DNA of 64,000 nt from an uncultured bacterium (GTDB taxonomy: Bacteria > Planctomycetota > UBA1135 > GCA-002686595): contig CALJGV010000017.1 in assembly GCA_938075305.1 (NCBI GenBank), positions 1 to 64,000 of the forward strand. Reading direction: 5' to 3'. Below, piece after piece: positions 26,152-34,041 of the stretch. Made by a program: the position numbers and the translations under genes. How positions within the stretch are numbered: the first letter of the stretch is position 1; each line of letters opens with the position of its first letter. Below the pieces are notes generated by a model. That model saw only the letters and a list, made by a program, of their open reading frames with translations, made no database searches and was not told the DNA's origin.

Positions 26152-27746
26152 CGACTCCCAACCACACCCGCGTTTCCCTCGTGGCTCCGGCCGCGCTCCT
26201 TGTTCTCGGATGTGCCAGCAAGGGTGGCCCTCAACCCGAGCCGGTGGCTTCGGTAGAGGTGTCGCCGTTCGACGTCGCGGCGGCGGTGACCGCCTCCACG
26301 GCGCCGACGAGCCCCAGCGGAGACGAGACGGCACCCGAGGCCGACGAGCCGACCGCTACGGTGCAGGAGACCGGGGAGGAGATGGATGCGCCCTCCTCCG
26401 AGGTCAAGGCGCCAGCCGGCGCTGACAGGTACCGCCCCATCGCGGAGGGTTACATCACCTCGGCGGCCTTTCAGCGCCGGTTCACGGACGGGCTTCTCGC
26501 CGTGACCGACATCGAGCCGTCGGTCGATCCTGAGGACGTCAAGGACCTGCAGAAGGTGATCGAGCTGATCGGCGCGGGGGACGAGGAGAAGGCCCTGCAG
26601 CTGATCGCGCGCAAGACCTCGAAGGTCTCGTCGGCCCTGCTGCCCTTCCTCGAGGGGCAGATCCACTACCAGGCGGACCCGGTGCGCTACGAGCAGGCCA
26701 TCGCCGCCTTCGAGCGTGCCCTCGACGAGTTCGAGGGGTTCCCGCGCTTCCAGCGAGCGTGGTTCAACCTCGCGCTCTGCCACTACGACCAGGAGAACTG
26801 GGAGGAGGCGGCGGCGGCCCTCAAGCAGTCCATCATGCTCGGCCGGGTCGACAGCCTCACCTACGGCCTGCTCGGCGGCTGCCTGCTGCGCGGAGGGGAC
26901 TACGAGGGCGCGGAGACCGCCTTCCGCTCGGCCATGATGCTGGCGGAAGAGGGGCTCCAGTGGCGCCTCGCGCTCGGTGACTCCCTGATGGGGCAGGAGC
27001 GCTGGATGGAGGCCTACAGGATCTTCGCGTCCGCCGTCGAGAACGACCCCGGCAACGCCATGCACTGGCGAAAGATGGGGCGCTGCCAGTCGGGCCTCAA
27101 GGACTTCGAGAAGGCGGCGGAGTGCTTCGCGATCATGACGAGGCTCGGCGCCGCGGACGAAGGTGTCCTGAACCTGCTCGCGGACATCTACAGCAACCAG
27201 GGCAAGGTGGACCTCGCGGTGGAACACTACCTGCTGGCGCTCGAGCAGTCCGGGTCGGTGAACCCGAGCCGGGCGCTCACCTCCCTCGACCGGATGGTCC
27301 GCCGGGGCGAGCTGGAGCCCGCCAAGACCCTCATCTCCGGGATCGAGCGAGTGCGCGCCGAGGGACTCTCCGAGGAGGAGCGCTATCGGCTGCGGATGGC
27401 GAAGATCAAGGTCGCTGCGAGCGAGGGTGACGTCGCGACCAACATCTCGACCCTGGAACAGTTGGTGGCGGAGAACCCCATGGATGGGGAGGCGCTGATC
27501 CTCTTGGCTCAGGCGCTTGCCACGTCGAAGCGGCTGGAGGAGGCGTTCCTCCGCTACGAGACCGCCGCGGACCTGACCGGCTTCGAGGCGAGGGCGACCA
27601 AGCTGCACGGCGAGCTGCTGACCAAGGAGAAGCGATACGAGGAGGCCATCCCTCTCCTCAAGGTCTCTCTAGAGTACGAGGAGAACGACAAGGTGGATCG
27701 ATTCCTGGAGCTCGTTGAGAAGGCGGCGCGCCAGAGCGCGCGCTGA
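26148..27746 (+). CDS. TPR-repeat lipoprotein of the TonB operon
   Basis: 532 residues. The signal peptide ends in a lipobox (LLVLGC, then ASKGG), followed by a Thr/Ala/Glu-rich linker to ~85 and then at least ten tetratricopeptide-like helical pairs, for example 'AWFNLALCHYDQENWEEAAAALKQ', 'LLGGCLLRGGDYEGAETAF' and 'GKVDLAVEHYLLAL' read in short pieces. Lipidation places it at a membrane facing the periplasm. In TonB3/TtpC clusters a TPR protein typically follows TonB, so it is probably part of the same complex. The gene ends 22 bases before a strong terminator. Confidence 0.88.
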   Translation: MTTPNHTRVSLVAPAALLVLGCASKGGPQPEPVASVEVSPFDVAAAVTASTAPTSPSGDETAPEADEPTATVQETGEEMDAPSSEVKAPAGADRYRPIAEGYITSAAFQRRFTDGLLAVTDIEPSVDPEDVKDLQKVIELIGAGDEEKALQLIARKTSKVSSALLPFLEGQIHYQADPVRYEQAIAAFERALDEFEGFPRFQRAWFNLALCHYDQENWEEAAAALKQSIMLGRVDSLTYGLLGGCLLRGGDYEGAETAFRSAMMLAEEGLQWRLALGDSLMGQERWMEAYRIFASAVENDPGNAMHWRKMGRCQSGLKDFEKAAECFAIMTRLGAADEGVLNLLADIYSNQGKVDLAVEHYLLALEQSGSVNPSRALTSLDRMVRRGELEPAKTLISGIERVRAEGLSEEERYRLRMAKIKVAASEGDVATNISTLEQLVAENPMDGEALILLAQALATSKRLEEAFLRYETAADLTGFEARATKLHGELLTKEKRYEEAIPLLKVSLEYEENDKVDRFLELVEKAARQSAR

Positions 27747-27768
27747 TCGCCAAGGGGCGGGAAAGACG

Positions 27769-27813
27769 CCGCGCGCCGCGCCCGTTCTGGGCCAGGCGCG
27801 CGGCTTTTTTTTT
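27769..27813 (+). terminator. Strong intrinsic terminator of the TonB operon
   Basis: GCCGCGCGCC (27769-27778) pairs perfectly with GGCGCGCGGC (27795-27804), 16-base loop, directly followed by nine T (27805-27813). It is the only textbook rho-independent terminator I found in the window and marks the 3' end of the seven-gene unit. Confidence 0.93.
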
Positions 27814-28017
27814 GACGGTCAGCGACGTCCAAGAGGGGAAGAAGCAGCCCTTAGAGCCACAGGAGGGCCGATGGCGATGGGCCAACAAGCGCTTCTAGGA
27901 CGCTTCACACCGGCTTGAGGCTTGCCGCCAGGGTCCGCCCTAGATTCCCGACGTCAACCGACATCCCCCCTGGCCGAACGCTTCCGATCGGCCGAGAAAC
28001 CCAACCCAACATTCGCT

Positions 28018-29958
28018 GTGAAGAAAGCTCTTTCGACCCTGGCTCTTGGCGCGCTTGCGGCCTCCTCGTCGAGCGCTGCGGAAATCATCGTCGCGTCCAA
28101 CATCACGACCTCGACGACCTGGACCGCGAACAACACCTACAACATCCAGACCCAGATCTACGTGGAGCCCGGCGCCACGCTGACCATCCAGGCGGGCACG
28201 GTCATCGCCAGCGACACCGGCGTCGGCGGATCGCTCGCGGTGGCGAAGGGCGCGCAGCTCTTCGTCCTCGGCGAGGCGGGCAACCCGGTCATCTTCACCT
28301 CCAAGGCCGACGTGGCCACGTGGGTGAACGGTGACCCCAAGACCGGCACCTGGCGAGAGTCCGCCAACGAGTGGGGGAACATCACCATCATGGGGGACGC
28401 GTACATCTCCGAGAACGCGATCCCGTCCAACTCGCCCGAGCCGAAGGGCTCCAACTACGGGAACATGGAGGGCCTCCAGCCCCCGGCCGGCAGCACGATC
28501 GCCCAGTACGGCGGCGGCAACGACGACGACGACTCGGGCACGCTGAACTACGTCTCCCTGCGCTACGGCGGCAGGGTGATCGGCCTCAACAACGAGCTCA
28601 ACGGCCTCTCCCTCGGCGGAATCGGGCGCGGCACCGACATCGACTTCGTCGAGATCATGAACAACGTCGATGACGGCATCGAGATCTGGGGCGGCACCGT
28701 CAACCTGAAGCACTTCAGCATCTGGAACATCGGCGATGACAGCCTCGACATCGACCAGGGTTGGCGCGGCAAGGCCCAGTTCGGACTCATCGTCCAGGGC
28801 CACAGCCTCAACGCCAACCAGGGCTCCGGTGTCGGCGACAACTGCATCGAGATGGACGGCGCCGAGGACTCGTTCTATCAGCCCGTCACCACCGCCTCGC
28901 TCTACAACATGACCGTCATCGGTCAGCCGGTGGACGGCGACGGCGCCACGGCCTGGCGGGACAACGCCAACGTGCAGATCCGAAACTCCATCATCATGGA
29001 CTGCGGCGAGAAGGTCGTCCGGGCGGATGGCGACGACGGTGACGGCGCGTCGGGTTATGGCGCTGGCGGGACCCTCTCCTTCGAGGACCGCTGGAACACT
29101 CCCGCGAGCGCGTTCTCGACCATCAACGCGCCCGTCGACCCGGTCGACTTCTATCGGTCGCAGGATCCCAGCGGCAAGCTGATCGAGATCACGGACACGG
29201 TCTTCTTCCGTAACCTCGCGGGGAACGCCTACGACGAGGCCATCGCCCGCGGCGTCTTCGCTGGGTCGAACAACAACGTCCTCGCGAGCAACTCGCCCAT
29301 CGCCAGCATCACCCGCTCCACGCCGGTGGTCCGGGGCGGAAAGGTCATGATCCCTGTGGTGAGCCTCGACCCGACGCCCATCAACGACGCGGCGAGCACC
29401 ACCGCCTCCGCGCCCGCGGACGGCTTCTACGAGTTCGCGCCTTACCGTGGCGCGTTCTCCCCCGACTCCGCCAACAACTGGCTGTGCGGGTGGTCGGCGG
29501 CCAACGCCTTCGGCTTCACCGGCGGCGACTGCATCGGCGAGGGCTTCGGTGAGGCCAACGCGAACTCCACCGGGTCGGTGGCGCGCATGTCGGCCTCCGG
29601 GTCCCTGACCGCCTCGGACAACGACGTGACGATCCACGCCGAGAGCCTCCCGCAGAACTCGGCGGCGTTCTTCCTCACCAGCCAGACGCAGAGCTTCGTC
29701 CCGAACCCCGGCGGCTCCGAGGGCAACCTCCTGCTGCTCGGCAGCATCGGCCGCTACGTGGGCCCGGGGCAGATCCAGAACGCCGGCGCCAACGGGATCA
29801 TCTCCCTGGCCCTGGACCTGAACCAGATCCCCCAGCCCACGGGCTTCGTCTCCGCGGTGGCCGGCGAGAGCTGGAACTTCCAGGCCTGGTACCGGGACGT
29901 TGGCCCCGCAGGGGCGGTGTCCAACTTCACCAACGGCCTCTCGCTCACCTTCGACTGA
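28018..29958 (+). CDS. Secreted parallel-beta-repeat protein with planctomycete-type C-terminal domain
   Basis: The GTG at 28018 gives 646 residues with a clean signal peptide (MKKALSTLALGALAASSSSA, cut near AE); the frame upstream is shadow. The N-terminal region has 'TTWTANNTYNIQTQIYVEPGATLTIQAGTVI', read in parts, then repeated Gly/Asp/Asn-rich turns ('GGGNDDDDSGTLNYVSLRYGG', 'GIEIWGGTVNLKHF', 'DGDDGDGASGYGAGG') consistent with a right-handed beta-helix that may bind calcium. The last ~143 residues (from 29530) form a beta-rich domain with 'LGSIGRYVGPGQI' and 'WNFQAWYRD' shared with the protein at 38872-39951. It follows the TonB operon after a terminator and may be the receptor's surface partner; that is inference. 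Confidence 0.85.
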   Translation: MKKALSTLALGALAASSSSAAEIIVASNITTSTTWTANNTYNIQTQIYVEPGATLTIQAGTVIASDTGVGGSLAVAKGAQLFVLGEAGNPVIFTSKADVATWVNGDPKTGTWRESANEWGNITIMGDAYISENAIPSNSPEPKGSNYGNMEGLQPPAGSTIAQYGGGNDDDDSGTLNYVSLRYGGRVIGLNNELNGLSLGGIGRGTDIDFVEIMNNVDDGIEIWGGTVNLKHFSIWNIGDDSLDIDQGWRGKAQFGLIVQGHSLNANQGSGVGDNCIEMDGAEDSFYQPVTTASLYNMTVIGQPVDGDGATAWRDNANVQIRNSIIMDCGEKVVRADGDDGDGASGYGAGGTLSFEDRWNTPASAFSTINAPVDPVDFYRSQDPSGKLIEITDTVFFRNLAGNAYDEAIARGVFAGSNNNVLASNSPIASITRSTPVVRGGKVMIPVVSLDPTPINDAASTTASAPADGFYEFAPYRGAFSPDSANNWLCGWSAANAFGFTGGDCIGEGFGEANANSTGSVARMSASGSLTASDNDVTIHAESLPQNSAAFFLTSQTQSFVPNPGGSEGNLLLLGSIGRYVGPGQIQNAGANGIISLALDLNQIPQPTGFVSAVAGESWNFQAWYRDVGPAGAVSNFTNGLSLTFD

Positions 29959-29970
29959 TTGAGCGTAAGC

Positions 29971-30033
29971 GCCGCGCCGCCTCGGCGGCGCGGCCTCCGA
30001 TGGGCCCCCTCGCCGCGATCCGGTGAGGGGGCC
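29971..30033 (+). terminator. Two perfect hairpins after the beta-repeat protein gene
   Basis: GCCGCGCCGCC (29971-29981) pairs with GGCGGCGCGGC (29984-29994), and GGCCCCCTC (30003-30011) pairs with GAGGGGGCC (30025-30033). They begin 12 bases past the stop. No T-tract follows either, so termination may need Rho or rest on RNA structure alone. Confidence 0.6.
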
Positions 30034-30089
30034 ACAGCCCATCCTCCGGCGCGCCCGCGCGGCGCCACCCCATCGCCCCCCCCCGACCC

Positions 30090-31346
30090 ATGCCGCCGAT
30101 CCTCGCGACCCTCCTGGTTGGAGCTCTCACCTCGTCCATGACTGGATCTGTGCCGCTCGGCCAGGGTCCCGCTCTTTCCGGTGGGGATGAGGTCTCCGGC
30201 GGTGCCGCCGCGCTCGCGGCTCCCGAACGGCCTGTGGCCGAGGTGCTCCTCGAGCGCGCCTTCGCGGCGGCCTCGCGGATGCCTGAGGTACCGCACCTGA
30301 AGACCCGCGCCCGTCTCCAGGAGGACCTGGTGGAGGCGTGGCTCGAGGCGGGGGGGCCGGTGGAAGTGGCCTGGGCGTGGGTGGAGCAGATCTCCAACTG
30401 GCGTCGGGCGCTCGGCGCGGCTGCGATCGCGGTGCACCACGCCGAAGCCGGCGAGGAGGAGGCGGCCAGGGACGCGCTCGCCCGCGCGGAGCGCCTCGAG
30501 GAGGGGCTGACGCAATCGACTGAGCAAGGCTGGCGGCGGGACCGGGTGCGGACACGGATCGCGCTGGCGTACGCGAGGCTGGGCGACAGGGCCACGGCGG
30601 CGGGGATCCAGGCGGGGGTCGATCCGGCCGAAGGGGGCGCGCTCACCGTCCACGCGGCGGGCATGCTGGAGGTGGAGATGATCGAGTCCCAGGCAACCCT
30701 GCTCCTCAGGATCGCCAGCGAGGGGACCTCCGAGGAGGCGGGCTATGCCCTGGAGGGTGTCGCGTGCTTCTACGGCCGGGTCCACGGGGACGAGGAGCTT
30801 CGGGACGGGCTCTACGGGCGCGCGATCGCGAGCTGGGGGCAGGTCCCCCTCGTCCCGCGGATCGAGATCCTGGAGCGCTTCATCCAGGGGGATCTGGAGC
30901 ACGGGGCGTTCCCCCTGGCGAGTGAGAAGATCGATCGCATGGAGAGGTTGGTCCTGGGCAACAAGGTTCTGCTGGAGGACCAGGTGGCGCTGCGCGCGCG
31001 GGTCGCCCGCCTGCGGGGCCTCGCGGGGGAGGCCGAGGCGGGGCGCGCCATGGCGGACCAGGGCCTGGCGAAGTACGACGAGCTGCGTGACTCCATCAAC
31101 AGCATCTGGCGGGGTCGCGCGTTGCGGCCCCTGGCCGTGGCCTATCAGACCCTGGGGGAGGAGCTGCTCGCGGGAGATCTGTTCGAGCGAGCCCTCGTGG
31201 AGGCCCAGGTGAACCCGAACTCAAGGCCGCGGGTGGAGGACCTCGTCAAGACGAGTATCGCCGTGGCGGCCGCGGGCGTGGTGCCGAGCAGCTCCCTGTT
31301 GCAGGCGCTGGAGCGGTGCGCTCGATCCCTGGGCGAACCCTGGTGA
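30090..31346 (+). CDS. Exported helical-repeat (TPR-like) protein, unknown function
   Basis: 418 residues with a short N-terminal hydrophobic stretch (PPILATLLVGALTSS) that may be a signal peptide. The rest is regular amphipathic helices of 30-40 residue period, for example 'RVRTRIALAYARLGDRATAAGI' and 'ALRPLAVAYQTLGEELLAGDLFERAL', resembling degenerate tetratricopeptide repeats. No enzymatic motif is visible. It is monocistronic between hairpin terminators and the convergent Sel1 gene, whose stop lies 26 bases away. A protein-protein contact role is the most that can be said. Confidence 0.65.
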   Translation: MPPILATLLVGALTSSMTGSVPLGQGPALSGGDEVSGGAAALAAPERPVAEVLLERAFAAASRMPEVPHLKTRARLQEDLVEAWLEAGGPVEVAWAWVEQISNWRRALGAAAIAVHHAEAGEEEAARDALARAERLEEGLTQSTEQGWRRDRVRTRIALAYARLGDRATAAGIQAGVDPAEGGALTVHAAGMLEVEMIESQATLLLRIASEGTSEEAGYALEGVACFYGRVHGDEELRDGLYGRAIASWGQVPLVPRIEILERFIQGDLEHGAFPLASEKIDRMERLVLGNKVLLEDQVALRARVARLRGLAGEAEAGRAMADQGLAKYDELRDSINSIWRGRALRPLAVAYQTLGEELLAGDLFERALVEAQVNPNSRPRVEDLVKTSIAVAAAGVVPSSSLLQALERCARSLGEPW

Positions 31347-31372
31347 CCTCAGCGGCGCGCCTGGACCTCGGC

Positions 31373-32548
31373 TCAGGGCGTCCGCTGGGTCCGCGCTTCC
31401 TCCCAGGCAAGGGCGCGCTCCTGGGCGGCCTTGCGTTGGGCGGGTGAGAGTCGTGGGTCAAGGGCTTCGAGCCGGCGGAGGGCGCCGAGGTTCCCCTCCC
31501 GTCCGGCGATCATGTACCAGGTCGCCGCGGTGGCGAGGTCCTCGCGGGTGCCGCGGCCCGCCTCGCACATGGTGCCCACACGGGTCTGGGCCTCGCTCAG
31601 ACCCTGCTCCGCCGCGGCCGAGAACCAGCGGAACGCCTCGCCATCATCGGCCGGGACCCCGTCGCCCCGGATGTACAGCAGGCCGAGGTTGAACTGGCTC
31701 GTGGGGGTGCCGCCCTCGGCGGCCTTCAGCAGCCAGGAGGCTCCCGCCGGGGCGTCCTTGGGGATCCCGTCCGCCCCCGCGACGAGGAGCAACCCGAGCC
31801 GCTCCTGCGCCCTGCCCGACCCCTGGTCCGCGGCCAGCTCCAGCCAGCGTGCGGCGAGGCCCGGATCCCGCTGGACCCCTTCACCAGCCAAGAGCGCGGC
31901 GGCCAGCAGCTCCTGCGCGGGGCCGAGCCCCTGCCTCGCGGCGCGCTCGTACCACTCCACCGCGGCAGCGGCGTCGGGGCTCGTCCCGCGCCCGTTGGCG
32001 ATCATCGACCCGAGCATGAATTGGGCCCTGGCGGCGCCTAGCTCGGCGGCGCTGGAGAGCCAGCGGTACGCCTCGTCCATGTCGGCCTCCATGCCGGCCC
32101 CCCGGAGTGCCATGAGGCCCAGGTTCGTCTGCGCCTCGGCGACTCCAGCCTCCGCGGCGACCCGATACGCGGCTGCGGCGGCGGCCAGGTCCTGGGGGAG
32201 GCCATCGCCGTCCTCGAACATGATCCCGAGGGAGTAGTAGGCCTCCGCGAGACCCTGATCCGCGGCGGCTCGGTACCACACGGCTGCCTTCCCGCGGTCC
32301 CTGGGGACGGTCCTGCCGTCGTAGTACAGGGAGGCCAGCCGCATCTGGGAGGCCAGGTCGCCATCTGCGGCCGCCGCCTCAAGCGCGTCGAGCCCGGCCT
32401 GCCGGATCTCTGCTTGTTCGGCGGCCTGCTCCGCCTGGACGAGGTCGGCGCCGGTGCTACAGGCGCCCACCACCAGCGGAATCCAGAGCAGCGAGGTGCG
32501 TAGGGGGAGGGTCGCGCCGGCGGCGCGGCGGGGATTGGGTCGGGGCAT
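31373..32548 (-). CDS. Sel1-repeat lipoprotein
   Basis: 391 residues from the ATG at 32548. The N-terminus has two Arg clusters, a hydrophobic core (LLWIPLVVGAC) and a lipobox VVGAC. From ~60 on there are about eight 36-residue Sel1 (SLR) repeats with the consensus 'A...LG.m...G.g...d...A..Wy..AAeqG.a.Aq', for example 'DKGKAAVWYRAAADQGLAEAYYSLG' in variant form. SLR solenoids mediate protein contacts, often in envelope signalling. The upstream open frame is arginine-rich shadow. The gene starts 14 bases after the DUF1501 stop, so it is probably the third gene of that operon. Confidence 0.9.
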   Translation of the reverse strand: MPRPNPRRAAGATLPLRTSLLWIPLVVGACSTGADLVQAEQAAEQAEIRQAGLDALEAAAADGDLASQMRLASLYYDGRTVPRDRGKAAVWYRAAADQGLAEAYYSLGIMFEDGDGLPQDLAAAAAAYRVAAEAGVAEAQTNLGLMALRGAGMEADMDEAYRWLSSAAELGAARAQFMLGSMIANGRGTSPDAAAAVEWYERAARQGLGPAQELLAAALLAGEGVQRDPGLAARWLELAADQGSGRAQERLGLLLVAGADGIPKDAPAGASWLLKAAEGGTPTSQFNLGLLYIRGDGVPADDGEAFRWFSAAAEQGLSEAQTRVGTMCEAGRGTREDLATAATWYMIAGREGNLGALRRLEALDPRLSPAQRKAAQERALAWEEARTQRTP

Positions 32549-32562
32549 CTTCGAGACTGGGG

Positions 32563-34041
32563 TCAGGCCAGCAGGGCCTGGACGACCTCGCCGTGCACGT
32601 CGGTCAGCCGGTGGTCCCGGCCAGCGTGGCGGAAGGTGAGGCGGTCGTGCTGGATGCCCAGCAGCTGGAGGATCGTCGCGTTCAGGTCGTACACGCTCAG
32701 GGGATCCTCGACGATGTTGTACGAGAAGTCGTCCGTGGTGCCGTAGGTCTGTCCGGTCTTCACGCCGGCGCCCGCCATCCACATGGAGAAGCAGCGCGGG
32801 TGATGGTCCCGCCCGTAGTTCTCCTTGGAGAGGGCCCCCTGGCAGTAGGTGGTCCGGCCGAACTCGCCGCCCCAGATGACCAGGGTGTCCTCGAGGAGCC
32901 CCCGGTTCTTGAGGTCCTGGATCAGCCCGTAGGCGGGCTGGTCGATGTCCCGGCAGTTGTTGCCCAGGTCATTGGGCAGGTTGCCGTGCTGGTCCCAGCC
33001 CCGGTGGTAGATCTGGACGAAGCGCACGTCGCGCTCCACCAGGCGGCGCGCCAGGAGGCACGATGCGCCGAAGGTGCCCGGGACGTTGGCGTCCGGGCCA
33101 TAGAGGTCGAGGACGGACTGGGGCTCGCCGGAGAGGTCGGTGAGCTCCGGCACCGCGGACTGCATGCGGAAGGCCATCTCGTACTGCTCGATGCGCGCAC
33201 GGATCTCGGGGTCGCCGACCTCGTCGGCGCGCTTCGAGTTCAGCTCGGAGACGAGGTCGAGCATCTCCCGGCGCTTCTTGCGGTCCACCCCATCGGGGTC
33301 GTTCAGGTACAGCACCGGGTCGCCGCCCGCGCGCAGGGCGACGCCCTGGTGTTCGGAGGGGAGGAAGCCAGAGCCCCACAGGCGCTGGTACAGCGCCTGG
33401 GCCTCCCTGCGCCCCTTCCAGCGCGGCGTCATGACCACGAAGCTCGGCAGGTCGCGGTTCATGGACCCCAGCCCGTAGGAGAGCCAGGCGCCGAAGCTAG
33501 GCCGGCCGGGCTGCTCGGACCCCGTCTGCATGAACGTGATGGCGGGGTCGTGGTTGATGGCGTCGGTGTGGACGCTGCGCATCACGCACAGGTCGTCCAC
33601 CATCTTGGCCGTCCACGGGAGCGTCTCGCAGACCTCGGTCCCCGCCTCGCCGTGGCGCGCGAAGTCGAACTTCGAGGGAGCGATGGGGAAGCGCGTCTGG
33701 CCCGAGGTCATCGTGGTGATGCGCTGGCCGTTACGGATGGAGTCGGGGAGCTCCTGGTCGAACATGTCCCGCAGGCGCGGCTTCCAGTCGAAGGTCTCGA
33801 ACTGGCTGGGCGCGCCGGACATGCACAGGTAGATGACCCGCTTGGCCTTGGGGGCGAAGTGGGGGACACCCGGGAGGCCGCCGATTCGGTCGCCGATGGC
33901 CGGCGCCGCGAGAGCGCGCGGGCCGAGCACGGAGGCGAGGGCGGCCGTGCCGATCCCGGTGGCGGTCCTGCCGAAGAACTGGCGGCGGGTGAGGTGCGCG
34001 GCGCGCTCGGCGATGGGGGAGTCGTGGAGGGGGTCTTGCAT
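32563..34041 (-). CDS. DUF1501 protein with Tat signal
   Basis: 492 residues from the ATG at 34041, which shares one base with the upstream stop (TGATG). The twin-arginine signal '[21 protein letters not shown]' is followed by the DUF1501 core: '[21 protein letters not shown]', '[14 protein letters not shown]', '[13 protein letters not shown]', '[10 protein letters not shown]', '[10 protein letters not shown]' and '[19 protein letters not shown]'. The fold is related to alkaline-phosphatase/sulfatase-like hydrolases; activity is not established. In planctomycetes DUF1501 genes almost always pair with a DUF1549/DUF1553 gene, as here. Export folded through Tat suggests a bound metal. Confidence 0.95.
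   Translation of the reverse strand: MQDPLHDSPIAERAAHLTRRQFFGRTATGIGTAALASVLGPRALAAPAIGDRIGGLPGVPHFAPKAKRVIYLCMSGAPSQFETFDWKPRLRDMFDQELPDSIRNGQRITTMTSGQTRFPIAPSKFDFARHGEAGTEVCETLPWTAKMVDDLCVMRSVHTDAINHDPAITFMQTGSEQPGRPSFGAWLSYGLGSMNRDLPSFVVMTPRWKGRREAQALYQRLWGSGFLPSEHQGVALRAGGDPVLYLNDPDGVDRKKRREMLDLVSELNSKRADEVGDPEIRARIEQYEMAFRMQSAVPELTDLSGEPQSVLDLYGPDANVPGTFGASCLLARRLVERDVRFVQIYHRGWDQHGNLPNDLGNNCRDIDQPAYGLIQDLKNRGLLEDTLVIWGGEFGRTTYCQGALSKENYGRDHHPRCFSMWMAGAGVKTGQTYGTTDDFSYNIVEDPLSVYDLNATILQLLGIQHDRLTFRHAGRDHRLTDVHGEVVQALLA

Noticed and set aside
27914-27946. Sigma-70-type promoter for the beta-repeat protein (TTGAGG ... TAGATT)
   Set aside because: The spacing of 20 bases is too long and the boxes are weak. 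Not reported as a feature.
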